Part shown: in pieces, positions 10,290 to 21,755 of the stretch
How the letters are laid out: each line of letters starts with the position of its first letter
How positions within the stretch are numbered: the stretch's first letter is position 1
Assembly: GCF_019279795.1 (NCBI RefSeq)
Contig: NC_056745.1
Span: 509,207,716 to 509,271,715 of the forward strand
DNA: 64,000 nucleotides
Direction: 5' to 3'
From: Protopterus annectens
Lineage: Eukaryota; Chordata; Ceratodontiformes; Protopteridae
Notes under the pieces: generated by a model
Seen by the model: only the letters and a program-made list of their open reading frames with translations
What the model was told of the DNA's origin: nothing
The model's database searches: none
Made by a program: the position numbers and the translations under genes

Positions 10290-11257
10290 TTATCTTCTGT
10301 TTGTGGTGGCATTTCTGCTGGTGGTATTCTCGTTTATTTGGTGTACATGTTTACTATGTTCACTTTCTAAAATATTGACTATTTCCCAACCTTGCATAAA
10401 CACATTAGCATAACAAGGGGCTAGAGCAGCATCCATCGCAACACCATTTGTTTGGACGTGTATTTGATCATAAAACTCTAAATAATTATGGCTCAAAACT
10501 AAATCAATCATCTCCATTAATAACCGTAATGTACTTGGGGAGAACACTTTAGATTCTAATAGTTCTACCCTTACTGTCTCCATTCCTTCTTTATTCGGAA
10601 TCATGGTATACAAAGAATTGATATCTAATGTAACCAGTATATGTGAATCAGACACCTGAATCTCTTCCAGTTTTTTTATACAGTCATAACTATCTTTTAT
10701 ACAAGTCTTACCCCTTGGTACTACCCTCTGTAGATGCTTGTCAACAAACACTGACATCCCTTCAGTTTTGCTATTTCTACTCACCACTATGGGTCTTAAT
10801 GGTGGAGAAACCTAGGTTTTTACAGATCTTTGGAATACCAAAGATCCTACTTATTTTTGGGTTATTACATAGATTTATTTTAGTTTTCTCATCAATTCTT
10901 CCTGTGTAGAACCATTGTTCCACACAGGAATCAATTAATGAAAATCCCTTTCTTACTTCTGACATTCACAGGTCTATAAAAATGTATGTCAGACATTTCT
11001 TTCATTTTATTTTCATATTCATTTCTATCAATACCATAGAACTCACCCTTGTCAGTTTTAAAAATTAAAACATCTTCATTCTTGACTAAAACATCTAAAC
11101 ATTCCTTTTCTTTTTTCGTTAGATTATAATATCTAAAATTTGTATCATCTAACATTTCAAGAATCTGAAATTCACATACATTAAGGAACCTTTCTAATTT
11201 TTTGATTAACGGTGGATTATAGCAACTCAGTTTATACATTTCACAATTACCTTGCAT
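10290..11257 (-). pseudogene. PLE2 reverse transcriptase, partial
   Basis: Three frames in order give LVKNEDVLIFKTDKGEF (about 11040-11095), a degenerate finger segment (10777-10965, ISRIFGIPKICKN), and VTLDINSLYTMIP with the first catalytic Asp (about 10605-10640), then HVQTNGVAMDAALAPCYANVF (about 10390-10450). The second catalytic block is absent because the element is truncated. TDKGEFYGIDRNEYE differs clearly from PLE1, so PLE2 belongs to a separate subfamily. Confidence 0.8.
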
Positions 11258-11301
11258 TTGTGCACCAAGTAAAAATACTCAAATTTAATTTCCTCACAGT
11301 C

Positions 11302-11493
11302 TCAAATTTCGTTGATCAACTTATTTGCTCTTTGAGCTGGAGCAAAATTCCACCCTTTACTTAACACACAACAATCTCCATAAGACGTTTTTTTACTGGA
11401 TAGATTAATAATTTTGAAATTTACAATACCAAAGTCTTCCAGTACTGTTGTTTCCTGTTCCAGTTTTTCCCTGGACGCTCCCTGCCATACCAA
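11302..11493 (-). pseudogene. PLE2 segment before the reverse transcriptase
   Basis: The frame contains FKIINLSSKKTS, then VLSKGWNFAPA, equivalent to the INLSS..LSKGLSFIP block of PLE1, PLE3 and PLE5. It links the N-terminal domain (12014-12574) to the RT (10290-11257). The frame ends at 11302 by a stop that is probably a mutation. Confidence 0.65.
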
Positions 11494-12013
11494 TTTTTTT
11501 GTGGCCGTTGCTGTTTATTCGAATTAAAATTATCATTGCTTCCATCTGCCATCACTTGAGCCCACGATCTCACTTGATTGTCAATTCTTTGATACATATC
11601 AATAACGATTATTTTCTGCCATCACATTTCCTTTTTGCTGAGGTTCCATTACTATTGGTTTGGTTTTGTTGGCCTCCTTTGTTTTTGGTCTAACTGCTTG
11701 TTCCGTTGTTTTAATTCCTTGCCCAACTCTGGGTTCCATTCTTTCATTCACAGTGGTTGTCTTTGAAGTTTCAGCCACATTGGTTTTATTAGTTAGTCTT
11801 TCAGACCTTCTTAAAACATTTAACTCATCCTCTTATTACTGCACCATCTCCATAGGATTCTTTCATACCACTATTACTTTGTAGCTTCAGCCCATACACC
11901 ACTGCCACACCCCCAGTGTACTCATTCCGGTCTCTAAAAATGTCTTAGTTTTTCTCTGGCATAGCTCTTCACTGAGTTTGAGTAAATTCTCTTGTATAAT
12001 ACTCATCTTGCTG

Positions 12014-12574
12014 TTAAAATTCTCTACGGAAGTACTCTCTTAACACGCTGAAGTTAGTTTTCACTTTGGCAGTTAAATCGCCGATTTTAATGTTATTAGT
12101 TTTACTAAGCAATTCCATGTACTGAAGCCCCGCCTTTTGATTAATTTCAAGCCATTTCACTGTGAGAACTTTAGGCAGTTCTCTACCTGCTGGTAGATTT
12201 TTTATTCTTAGCCCTTGTTTTGCTTTCAAACAATTCTCAAAGAATAAATTGTCCCACTGAAGACGTTTCAATGTAGAGAAATCTTTTTCTAAAAGGTGAA
12301 AGCATTCCTGAATATTAAAAGAGTTTGTTGTTCCTTCACACAAAACACTTTCTTCCACATTGAAAGGATTAACAGGAGGCGCTAAATAACCATTTAAAAT
12401 CCCTTCTTCACAATTACTACTGAAACCAGCTCTGCGATAGTTTCTCATGAGCTGGTTTACTGTCCCTTCTTCATTTACAATAAACGAACCACTTGGGGTA
12501 TCGTTTAACACACAGCCTGCTGATACAGCTGCAAAGCTCGTTCCTGGAGCAGTACTAATCTCCATAAATGACAT
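12014..12574 (-). pseudogene. PLE2 N-terminal domain
   Basis: A 186-codon open frame. The C-terminal half has the pattern of PLE N-terminal regions: WDNLFFENCLKAKQGLRIKN, LPKVLTVKWLEINQKAGLQYMELL, and a Lys/Arg-rich end. The first half, starting MSFMEIST, is low in recognisable features. The matching segment in PLE5 lies around 13650-13860. No function is assigned to this domain beyond its place in PLEs. Confidence 0.6.
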
Positions 12575-12687
12575 GCTGCAACAATGTCAAACACTCCAAC
12601 AAAAGCAGCAAGCAAATAACTCCAAAAATCCAAAAAGTAAACAAAAGCTGTGTCAGTACGAAGAAATTTATTATACTCCAAGCCAAT

Positions 12688-12735
12688 AGTAAGCGCTTTC
12701 GTCTCTTATGCAAGAGACTTCTTTTGTTTTCAGCT
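12688..12735 (-). ncRNA. PLE2 5' motif resembling a hammerhead ribozyme
   Basis: On the minus strand a perfect 7-bp stem GTCTCTT/AAGAGAC with a GCAT loop is followed directly by GAAA, the palindrome AGCGCT and TACT. The geometry equals hammerhead stem II plus GAAA plus a short stem III. The upstream core reads AAAAGAA instead of CUGANGA, so cleavage is unlikely. The conserved stem is the best evidence that this is a structured RNA rather than chance. Confidence 0.5.
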
Positions 12736-13559
12736 TGTGATTTGCGACTGTGGCCGGTTATTATTTGGGCTACAAGTAAGATAAACAGTTTCTTTCCGGG
12801 TTACCAACTGTATGGAAACCAGATACTGCCTGTTCTCAGTGTAATATTTTCAGCTGACTTTAAACTGTATATGCATGATTTTAGGGACTGTTTAGATTAT
12901 TATTGAATGGAATATGTCCAGATTGATGGTGACAATAGGAGTATAGGTATTTCAACCTAGGACTACCCGTTTCTACCATGTATAATTGTTAGGAGTTTAA
13001 ATCTGGAATTATTAGTGTGGATGCATATGTAACAATCTATTTTATATTTGATGGTCTTCATGACCAAAACCTGCAATGTGGGAACAACGGTTATATATGA
13101 TAATTCAGAATGGTATTGATGATAGAATCGGATGGTTGGTAGGTTTGGACGTATAGAACTATTTAGGGATAAAGGGCTCTATTTGTTGTTCATTAACATA
13201 ACTAGAGAGGGGTTTCACTAGGCACGCATAGTAACCTAACTAGGATAGGGATCTTTTACATTTTTGTTTTTGTAACAAACCCTTCATATCTTCTAAGCCC
13301 CTTACTTTTTATAGCTTTTTGATAGTTTCGGAGACCGTGGCTCTTTCGGTGTGCCTGCTGCAGGGGGTTTGTGTGGCTATACATTCGGTTGCATACTATT
13401 AGAGAATTATATTGTTATTTATATACCTTGGGTAGGTTCTAGGTGCCACAAATAAAGGAACAAAGTAGTGGAACGATACAGGGTTGAATAACCACCACAG
13501 CTTATTGTCATGGATCCAAATACTATCCCTGCAAGGGTTATGTGTGGATAGGAATGACA
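12736..13559 (+). other. Unassigned AT-rich interval
   Basis: I find no coding pattern, terminal repeat or RNA gene here. It separates the 5' end of PLE2 from the first recognisable part of PLE5 and may include the leader of either. A short CAAAGCGCTTAATG at about 13574-13587 recalls the 3' half of the PLE hammerhead motif and could mark the start of PLE5. Confidence 0.3.
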
Positions 13560-15900
13560 AAGGTTTTTGGTATCAAAGCGCTTAATGAAGGTACAACTAT
13601 TGAGTCAATTTCAGATCCAGCTGACGGCTGTAATTTATTGTTCAATAAACTGGGCAAATATATGAAAAATTTAAGGACTAACATATGGCACCTGAAACTA
13701 AAGTATATCGCATAAAGATCACCCCTAGAGACCTTAGGGTGAGAATCCAGCCACTGGTTGGAAAATTGGACAATATATTAGTCCATCAGTGGGGTGATGC
13801 ACAACAAAATGCTTCCCTTGCCTTTGTTGAAAATTTAAAGCATATTATGAACGTATTATAGAGGACAACATTAATGAGGTTTAACAGGCAAGTGAGGAAG
13901 TGCAGAAATATTAGGGTCAGCCATACTATGCCAACTGTATGAGTAGGCTATCTAGGGATCTACTTTGCCTTTGAGGCTCAAATAAAAGACAAAAAATTAC
14001 GTAAATTTACAAGAGACTTGGAAGTTTACGAAAGGGGCAAACCTTTTGAATCACAAAAATGTACGCTTTTCTGACACCACTAAATTTGGCAATATTACAA
14101 GTAAGAAAAGACCACGTTCAATCTTGAAAAAACTGGGTATAATACCTCGGGGGGGGATGAGTCCTCCACCACAGATACTGAGGGGGCCCCAAAGTAGAGA
14201 GTCTCTGGAGGCCAAAACAGAGGGGTCAGGAACACCCTTTAGGGGACATACACATAGGGGTGGGCGTAAACACTGGAAAATATTCTACAGTCATTGATTC
14301 AGTGAATAATGAATATGATAACATCCACAATATATCTTCGTATGTTTTAAGTACGGAACTGCTACTTAAAGGGTTAAAATTTATACCGGGCTCTTGTGTT
14401 GATGAAAATGTATTAGTTACAGATGTATTAGCTTTCTGTAGAAAAATTAATTTGATACTTTTTTTTTGGGTCCAATTCAGACTCCCAAAGATCTACAGAA
14501 TTTAAGTTTTATAAGTCCAGCTTACAAATAAAAATGTGGCTATATTTCAGCAAGCCATACTCTAAGATCTACACTTTAAGCTATGCTCTACTCGGCTGCT
14601 TACACATAACCTTACACATGATGAACAAAGGGCCCTTTAAGAGCTTAGCAGCAATACTGACATCACCATCCTCCCTGCTGATAAAGAAGGGGCAGTTGAG
14701 CTCATGGATGCTAGTTATTATTGGGCAGAGGGAAATAGACAACTGTCTAACCCTCTGCATTACATGAACATGGATACAGACCCCACTCCTAGATTTAAGG
14801 AGGATATTGATTCATTCGTAGAGCAGGCAGTGGAGGAGGGAATCAAATCTACTATGTTACAGCTAATAGTAAGGGACCCGGTTAAACAAATTTTGTATCT
14901 TTTAACTAAGATTCATAAAAGTTTGGATAAGCCTCCGGGTAGACCTATAGTTTCAGGCATAGGTTCATTGACTGAGCCGTTTATCTGCATATTTGACTCA
15001 ATATTTATAGCCACTGTTAATGTATGCTTGGGCTAGGATTAGAGAGACTACTGAATTCCTGCAAATTATTTCTGATTCTGAATTGGAAATCACATTGGCT
15101 CATGTGTACTTTAGACATTAAATCCCTGTATACCAGCATACCCCATTGGGCGGGACTAGAGGCCTTGGATTATTGTTCGAATACAACTGGTATATATCCT
15201 GTGGGATTTAATACCCTCAGTCTGTATGGCAGACCATGTCCTGACAAAAAATGTTTTTTTATTTTCAGGGCAGTTGCTATTGGCAAACCCAGGGAACAGC
15301 AATGGGGGCATCTTTTGCCCCCATATATGCAGATCTTTTTATGGGTTATATTGAGCAGGAATTGATATACAATATATCACACAATATACATCTGCCGGAT
15401 ATGGACATATGGAGGAGATTCTTGGATGACTGTTGGTTGGTGTGGAGTGGAGGGTATAGAATATCTGAAAGAGTTTGTACAATACCTTAACGACAATAAT
15501 TGGGGCATGGAGTTCTCTTTAACATATAGTTATGATGAAATGAAATACATTTTTTGGACGTTAAGATCCTAAGGGAACCTGACAACTCTTTATGGACTGT
15601 GGTATTTAGGAAATATCCACAATATAATTATTATTTGCAACCAGTCTACACCCAACACACACCATAAGGAACATACCTAAGTCACAATTCTTCAGGATTA
15701 GACTATCTGTTCAAGAGTGGAAGATTATAATCATTCCAAGCAAGATTTTACTTGTAGATTCTTGAACACAGGATATAGGTTGGGGGATGTGGTCACTGCT
15801 TGGGAATGGGCTTCCCAGCAATCTCGGAACAATTTACTTAAATACAGGAATAGGGATGACCAAAAAAAATTGGATGGTGAGCCTCACTATAGGAGATGAA
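13560..15900 (+). mobile_element. PLE5: degraded Penelope-like element of a different lineage
   Basis: Plus-strand PLE pieces run in order with many frameshifts: an N-terminal segment (about 13640-14300), the LLLKGLKFIPGS block (about 14365-14400), RT (14630-15480) and the post-RT segment FTCRFLNTGYRLGDVVTAWEWAS (15740-15810). No GIY-YIG domain follows, and the element appears truncated near 15900. The RT motifs (KIHKSLDKPPGRPIVSGIGS, TAMGASFAPIYADLFMGYIE, WRRFLDD) differ from those of PLE1 to PLE4, so this is a second PLE lineage in the window. Confidence 0.82.
14630..15480 (+). pseudogene. PLE5 reverse transcriptase
   Basis: Fragments in shifting frames encode KIHKSLDKPPGRPIVSGIGSLTEPF (about 14905-14985), LDIKSLYTSIPHWAGLEAL with the first catalytic Asp (about 15110-15170), a TAMGASFAPIYADLFMGYIEQE block (about 15295-15365) and WRRFLDDCWLVW (about 15410-15450) with the second catalytic pair. 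At least three frameshifts separate these motifs. The catalytic residues survive, but the gene is long dead. Confidence 0.8.
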
Positions 15901-16885
15901 ACTCCTGAAGGTAGCTGAACCCTAGATCCCATTCAGCTAGGATCAGAGGCTGTCGCCAGAGCCAAAGTATCAAGCGCTGATGCTACTAGAGGGAGGAAAG
16001 ATCCCAAGACCTTGGGTTTGATGCTGCCTTGCTGAAGTCATTCAGCTCAGAGACTCCATTGGGTCAGACAAGGTTGGAGCAGATTTAGAGAACTTATCAG
16101 TCGAGTAAGTAGAGTCTCAGCTCCGATGCAGATCAGCAGTGGGAAAAGTCAGATCAAAAGACTCCCATCTTAGAGGTCAGATTGATCGGAGTCAGTAAAG
16201 ACTGAGGGGGAGACGTGGCTCCTATGGAGCAAATAGTGGTTGGAGTCAGAAAGACCCTAAATGGATTTGGGTCCAAAGGAAATCAAATCAGCCTGTCCCC
16301 ATCAGCTTCACTAAGGCTTCAAGTAACCTAGTGGAGCTAAGAAAAGTAGGAGGAAGGTGGTCTAGTGTGATAAGGTCAGTCCTGTAATACTGGAGACCAG
16401 AGCCTAGGACATACAGGATCCAGAGAAAAATCGAGGAGGCATATTGGATCCAATGACTATCGGGTCTGAAAGAGAGCATTGTTTCTTAAGGTTTAGAAAT
16501 CTTGGGTGCCACAGCCAGCAAATGTGTCAGATCCAGAGATTTTTTTTTAGTGGGTTTTGAATTTTTTTCTATATCTGAATCCCTCTTCTTCTCTTTAGAT
16601 CTTGTCAGACCTCTTTTTTTGATGACGACAAAGACTAGGAAGAAGCAACAGCAGATTTCCCTGATCCAAAAAGGGAGGGGGGTTCTCCTGTAGAAGGCTG
16701 AGGGACACCTATAGAATAAGCTTTTGTCTTTCATTTATGGCCCATTATATGTGTCTGAATTAGTCAGCTTGTGACAGTAAGCTATGCACTTTTTGAATCA
16801 GGGAAGGATTAACGGCCATTCTAAAGGACACAATAAAAGGAGTTAGAGACACTTACAAGAAAGTCCCCTTAATTAAGAGAAATTA
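15901..16885 (+). other. Unassigned interval between PLE5 and the SINE
   Basis: I recognise no intact gene. The sequence is rich in GGAGTCAG and GATCCGATG-like words. A stretch at 16540-16640 loosely resembles the Ser/Lys-rich 5' gag region of the DIRS elements. An old diverged DIRS gag remnant is possible but not established. Confidence 0.3.
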
Positions 16886-16900
16886 CCCTAATTTTATTTA

Positions 16901-17186
16901 TTTGCATAGCCGCGGTGGTGCAGCGGTAGCATTGTTGCCTTACAGCAAGAGGTTCTCCCATTCGATTCATGGCTGGAGTGCGGGGAGTGCCTTCTGTGTG
17001 GAGTCTGTATGCCCTCCCTGCGGTTGGGTGGCGTTCGAAAGACATGCGCAAATGGGCATGCCTTCGTTGAAGGTTGGACGTCGAGCTGGCACCTCGGCGT
17101 TCGTGAAAATCTACTGCCAATCATTAGTGGACCGGAGTTCCACTGTGGCGACCCCTAACTGGGAAAAGCCGAAAGGCAAACAACCA
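16901..17186 (+). mobile_element. tRNA-derived SINE, copy 1
   Basis: The 5' head reads like a pol III promoter region: GGTGGTGCAGCGGTAGC (A box) and, 40 bases on, CATTCGATTC (B box region). A conserved body with CTTCTGTGTGGAGTCTG follows, and the tail ends CGACCCCTAACTGGGAAAAG then CCGAAAGGCAAACAACC. It is flanked by a 15-bp direct repeat (16886-16900 and 17187-17201), which defines the ends exactly. A second full copy is inverted at 40780-41061. The body resembles widespread fish and amphibian tRNA-SINEs, but I cannot name the family. Confidence 0.88.
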
Positions 17187-17559
17187 CCCTAATTTTATTT
17201 AATTATGCTGGGTTAAACCCCAAGTCAGGGACAAGAGACAAAGAAGAAAAGACTGAAATGGGAAAGGAACAATAAGCAGAAAGTGCTAGTAGAGGGGAGG
17301 GATGCAATAACAAGGAAGTCAACCCCAAATGGGAAAAAAAAAATCATCTTTCTGAAGAAATGTCAGCAGGAACCTTCCTGAGCAGCAAGAACAGTCTAAC
17401 ACATATGGCAGCAAATCAGATCGGATCCAGTTTGCTTCCTCCACAGTGATTATGGGTAGGGGAGTAGCCCAAGCACCAGATCCTAAGCTTAGAAGAGGAT
17501 GAAGATGGATCACAGACCCATCCATCGAGGAATGAAACTACGTTAGATCTGCAGATAAA

Positions 17560-17850
17560 GCATTTGTTTTACTTTCACAATTAGTCACAGCAAACTAACA
17601 TAGGAACCTGGCAATTCAGAATTCTGAAAAATGAAAAATCAAAGCTGCAGAAGTATACAGCCCCCCTTACATATCAATAACTTTCCCATCCTTATCAGAC
17701 AGTAGGAAAGGAATTGACTAGGTTGTTTAGCAGCAGTGGGATCAATTAGAGCTATAGCTGCTGGGTCAGGTTTGCAAATAGTGTATAAAATTTAAAAGAC
17801 TAAAATTTTTTTATACATTCTATCTGCCTTTTTAAGGACAGCTGGCTATC
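17560..17850 (-). pseudogene. DIRS-like gag remnant
   Basis: The segment lines up with the middle of DIRS A gag (plus-strand view around 7140-7440): CAATTCAGAATT.., then GCTGCAGAAGTATACA, then a GGGATC..GCTGCTGGGTC block. No open frame remains. It ends near the left end of DIRS I. The interval 17202-17559 between the SINE and this remnant has no feature I can name. Confidence 0.45.
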
Positions 17851-18187
17851 AGGAAGCCTGCAGACAGTGATAATACACATCCCTTATAGCAGACAAAATA
17901 CAATTGTGCAAAATCTTACCATAATGCCAGATATCCTCTTCACTGTTGCAGTAATCATTACATTGGGGATCTCTTGCCAAGGGTGGCCTGATATCCGTCC
18001 AGTATATAAGCGCCTCTGGGTTGCTTTAAGGTATGTCGTACATCACACGTATACACCTTGCACAGCATAGGCCATAAAGTTGACGTCCGGACGTACCAGC
18101 CTCGGAACTGAGCCCCAGTAGTAACGCCAGTCCAAGTAAAGGTAATCAGTTCCTCCAGAAGAGACCAGGATGTGGCAGGAGGGAGTG

Positions 18188-18256
18188 AATACTGCAACGG
18201 TGAAGAGAAGGACATCTACCATTATGGTAAGATTTAACACAGCTGTACTATGTCCA
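18188..18256 (+). repeat. DIRS I internal complementary region
   Basis: ACTGCAACGGTGAAGAGAAG..CTACCATTATGGTAAG is the inverted image of the left end at 17905-17960, then meets CTGTACT|ATGTCC, the circle-junction sequence typical of this superfamily. The arms differ at several bases, in keeping with an old copy. Confidence 0.65.
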
Positions 18257-18399
18257 CAAGGAAGAACGCCAAAGCTACGGAAGAAACTGGCAAAGAGGAA
18301 GGACAAGCAGAGCCCTTTAGGAAGCCATGAAGGATGGTTCAAGCAAAAGTAGCTCTAGCTCTGGAGATTCCATCCAACTTGTAAGTGCTTGATAATGTA

Positions 18400-19060
18400 T
18401 GAGCAGAAAGTGCAGGTAGATGCTTCAAGAAAGGCTAGTATCCAAACCCTTGAAAAAAGCACCAGAAGAAGCCACAGCCCTAGTAGAATGAGCCATAACA
18501 GAATAAGGAAGGCTTGTGAAAAAACAAAACAAAAAAAAAAAAAAAAAGTTTTTGAGATCCAAGAAGTAAGTTTGCTTGGATACAGCTAATCCCAAGGAAA
18601 GGGGATGAAAGGAAACAAACAGCTGATCAGACTTCCTAAAAGTCTTAGTCTTATCCAAATAAAATCAGAGTTGTCTATGCACATCCGTGTGGAGCACCTT
18701 CTCACTGGCAGATTGCGGAGAAGGGAAAAAAGTGGGCAAGTGAATAAACTGGTTAAGAAGCAATTCATTCACCACCTTCGGCATAAATGAAGGACAGATT
18801 AGTACACAAGGACACCCTGTCCTTATGAAACGCCAAATGAGAAGGACAAGCCATAATGGCTTGAAGCTCAGACACCAGTTTGGAAGAAGTAAAGGCTAAC
18901 AAAAGAACAGTCTTCCAAAAGCAATGTTGCAAGGAAGCTGAAGTTGCAGGCTCAAAAGAAGCCCAAGTCAATTTCTCTAAAACAAAATTAAGATCCCAGG
19001 GAGGAGGAACAGGCTCCCTGGGAGGCCTAATTAAGGATGCCTTTTGGGAAATGTTTAGCC
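18400..19060 (-). pseudogene. DIRS I tyrosine recombinase fragment
   Basis: Minus-strand frames give PPPWDLNFVLEKLTWASFEPATSA, then SSKLVSELQAIM where other copies have SARRVSELQALM. The equivalent of the first catalytic Arg has become Leu. MDKTKTFRKSDQLFVSF and a MAHSTRAVASSGAF box (HSTR) follow. An A-rich insertion near 18527-18547 breaks the frame. The catalytic site is damaged and the gene is a relic. Confidence 0.75.
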
Positions 19061-20156
19061 TCAAATCTACAAGCTAAAGGAGGAGATAAAGGCAGACAAG
19101 TAGTTTATAAGTGGGCCTTTAAAAGAATAAGTCAACCCAGCACTGAGCAATTCATACAGATACCCCCCCCAGTCCACAGCGGCTGTAGGTGCTATGCCAG
19201 TGGGATCCAGGGTAAGAAATGAGTGGTCTGAGGTACAACAAATGGCCACAGCAGGGTCACCTACCTGCACCACAGGCAAGCTGCTAGCCTACTGTGGTGG
19301 CAAAAGCGGTTTGCTCAATTTTTTCTTTTTGTGACTGGAAGGATAGATTGTGGGACTGGTAGCCTAATTACATGGTCAAGCTGAAAATGGTGCCTCTTTC
19401 CCAGGGAAGAGAAGCAGCAAATGCCAGTAAACATTACCAGTCTACAAAAGTTACTTTGACAAAGACATAGTAAAAAAACGTATTACACTAGCCACATAAA
19501 AGTAAAACAAACAAGATCTCCATAGAAAAAAATGTGTTTGGTTTTTTATACTACTTTTAAAATGAAAGGAAAAACGAGTGCACCATTTAAAAGTACATTA
19601 CAGTCTTCTGATGGTCTTAAAACACAATACTCAAGCTTTAAAAATAATTTTGCTCAACAGGAAAGTGATAAAACAGGTAAGAAAACAGAAGGTCTCCCCC
19701 AAAGGGAACTCATCTGCCCAAAGGAACAGTACAAATCGCCCAATGATCCTCGAAACCTCAGAAGTGTACTCTTCTGCGGCAGTACACCTTTAAAGGGTTC
19801 TGCACTCAAACATGTCTTTTAGTCAGTTCAGTTCGAGCTGACTGACAGCTTGGGGATGTAGAATGTGCCCTGAAACTTTGGAAGTTGGCTAGCTGTTTTA
19901 TCCTTGGCAGTATATAACCCAATATAGTTAAGGCTACTGCAGTAATCAACATGATGGACATCCAAGATTATTGGAACAGAGGAGTGGAAGATCTCAACGT
20001 GCTCACATCTATGGAAACAGTAGGATTAGAAGGTTTGTAGAGATACAGTAAGCCAGAGAGACCCCCAAACTCAGGAGACTGCTGTTTTTTCCTTTGGCAG
20101 TTCTCTCTACGCGTGTCATCACCTTTGCCTCTCATGTAAAAAGTGCATAAAATGTA
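19061..20156 (+). other. Unassigned insert within DIRS I
   Basis: No gene is recognised. A 96-codon plus-strand frame (19532-19822) is Lys/Ser-rich without known motifs. At 19920-19970 the words GTATATAACC, then CTGCAGTAATCAACATGATGG and ACATCC recall the inner-to-outer order of a DIRS right terminal repeat, so part of this may be a further decayed DIRS end. I am not sure of it. Confidence 0.3.
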
Positions 20157-20459
20157 TTAAAACTGAATCATCCAGGCTGTCAGCTGTAGTTGATTAATGT
20201 TGGAGTTGATCATATTCCCCTTGTGCTTTATGAATAGATCCAGTCTGTAAGAAAGCTTGTCTAATTGCCCTTGGCCAATCCCACAAGGGCGAATTAACTT
20301 TGCCTGAGCCAAAAAGTCACCATAATGCTTTTTAGCAATTCTTTCCGAATCTTTAGAAAAGTACATTGGAAAGAGTGGAAAAGTATACAGGAACATACTC
20401 AACCAAGAGAATGACACCGCATCTGTTTTCCATACCTGGCTGTAAAGATATCTCAAAAA
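20157..20459 (-). pseudogene. DIRS I RNase H-recombinase linker
   Basis: A 99-codon frame matches the linker after RNase H in DIRS A: QVWKTDAVSFSWLSMFLYTFPLFPMYF, then a degraded IAPDWPRQHW region, then LQLTAWMIQ. It is cut by DIRS H at 20460. Beyond H the frame resumes at 24413 with VDLFTTLQNKQLEKL, the segment expected just upstream. This proves the two sides belong together. Confidence 0.8.
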
Positions 20460-20699
20460 TAGAAGTTATGTTCTTACCATAATTCCATGTGTCTTCTCTT
20501 CTTCCGCTTCTTCTTGCTGGATTATCCCACAATGCTAGGCAAGAGTTACCTCAGATCTCGTTTGTAAGCTAACCCAGCTTATGTCAATAACATACAACTG
20601 TAAAACAGAATCCACCTCTAACAGCAGGAAGAAACAGGGTGACCTATATCCTGAAACAAGAAATATGCATAATAGCATATGACTAAGAAAGAGGTGGTA

Positions 20700-21640
20700 G
20701 AAGAGAGGTCACGATCACAACTCCTCTAGGTCTGTATTCTTGCTGGATGGGACTGAGAACAGTGGAACCAAAATTAGCTCTATGCCTAGAAGCTAAATCC
20801 AACTTATAATGGGAAATGTGTCAATAGGCAGTCTGTCTTGGAAGGCTAGAAGTAGCCAAAGCTCTGGTGGAATGGGCTTTAGGTTTATTAGGGCAGTTTT
20901 TGGTGTCTAACATAAACACAAGGGTAATCAGAGATGTTAGCCATCTGGATAAAGATACCTTTGAAACTGAGACAAACAGCTGATCAGATTTTCTGAATTG
21001 AACATCCAGGCAGTGTAATTTTGTTCAGACCTATTTGAATACTCTGGGAAAAAGACAGGAGGTCAATGCTTTGGTTTAGATTTGATGTTGAGAAAACTCT
21101 GTCCTTATGGAAGAAAAGATAAGGAGAACGACAACTGAGTGCTTGAAGTTCTGAAATTCTTCTGGCTGATGTGATAGCCCACCAGAAGAGAGTTTTCCAT
21201 GATAATAAGAATCAATGAAGCAAGAACTAAATTTAGGTCCCAAGGAGAAGGAGGATTTCTTATAGGAGGTCTGAGAAGAAGTTTGTGGGACATTAGGGCA
21301 GATTCAGAAATGCCCACATGAAAATTAGAAATAGCTGCCGACTGAACCTTAAGAGTAGATGGAGATGAACCTGCATGGAAGAGTTCAGCAAGAAAATCAA
21401 GGACTAGTTGGATGGAAGCGTAAAAGGATCTATGTCCTTTCCTTGTGCCAAAATGAGAAGCTTCTCCACTCAAACAAAAATCTTTTCGTTGGAAGATTTA
21501 TGGGAAGCTATCAATATATCTCTAACCGAGTGAGATAAAAGAGGAAGCCTGGCTACGGTTGGCACTGGAGGAACCAAGCAGTGAGGTTCAGAGAGTGGAG
21601 GGAGCGTGAAACTGACCCGATTGGTGGATCAAAAGATCTG
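20700..21640 (-). pseudogene. DIRS H tyrosine recombinase remains
   Basis: A 122-codon frame (21105-21473) holds VLDFLAELFHAGSSPSTLKVQSAAISNFH and the PPIRNPPSPWDLNLVLASLIL segment, which precede the catalytic core. A short block at 21155-21200 encodes a decayed FLVGYHISQKNFRTSSTQ (normally FLLAITSARRVSELQ). Downstream motifs are present only as traces near 20840-21010. The enzyme is inactive. Confidence 0.65.
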
Positions 21641-21755
21641 AGGCCAGTAAGGAGCAATGAGGATCAATGAGGCCTTCTGAGGATAGCTTTTCTGGTTACT
21701 TGAGAGATCAGAGGGAAAGGAGGAAAATGCTCCCAGTCCCGGGGCCAAACTTGGA

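Larger units (their letters stand above)
10262..12735 (-). mobile_element. PLE2: minus-strand Penelope-like element, 3' truncated
   Basis: N-terminal, middle and RT segments of a PLE are found in minus-strand order between 12574 and 10290. The 5' end carries a hammerhead-like motif (12688-12735). The element stops after the RT motif ending in FMQGWE, so the catalytic FVDD block and the GIY-YIG domain are missing. It abuts the end of PLE1. Frames are broken in several places. The stretch 11494-12013 keeps no clear frame but lies in the position of the variable N-terminal linker. Confidence 0.82.

Noticed and set aside
15901-16860. DIRS gag assignment for the interval before SINE copy 1
   Set aside because: Word similarity is loose, no motif of gag is readable in any frame, and the order relative to the gag remnant at 17560 is not collinear.
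16914-16985. A tRNA gene at the SINE head
   Set aside because: A and B box-like words are present, but no full cloverleaf or anticodon stem can be drawn. The sequence continues into a SINE body with a target duplication.
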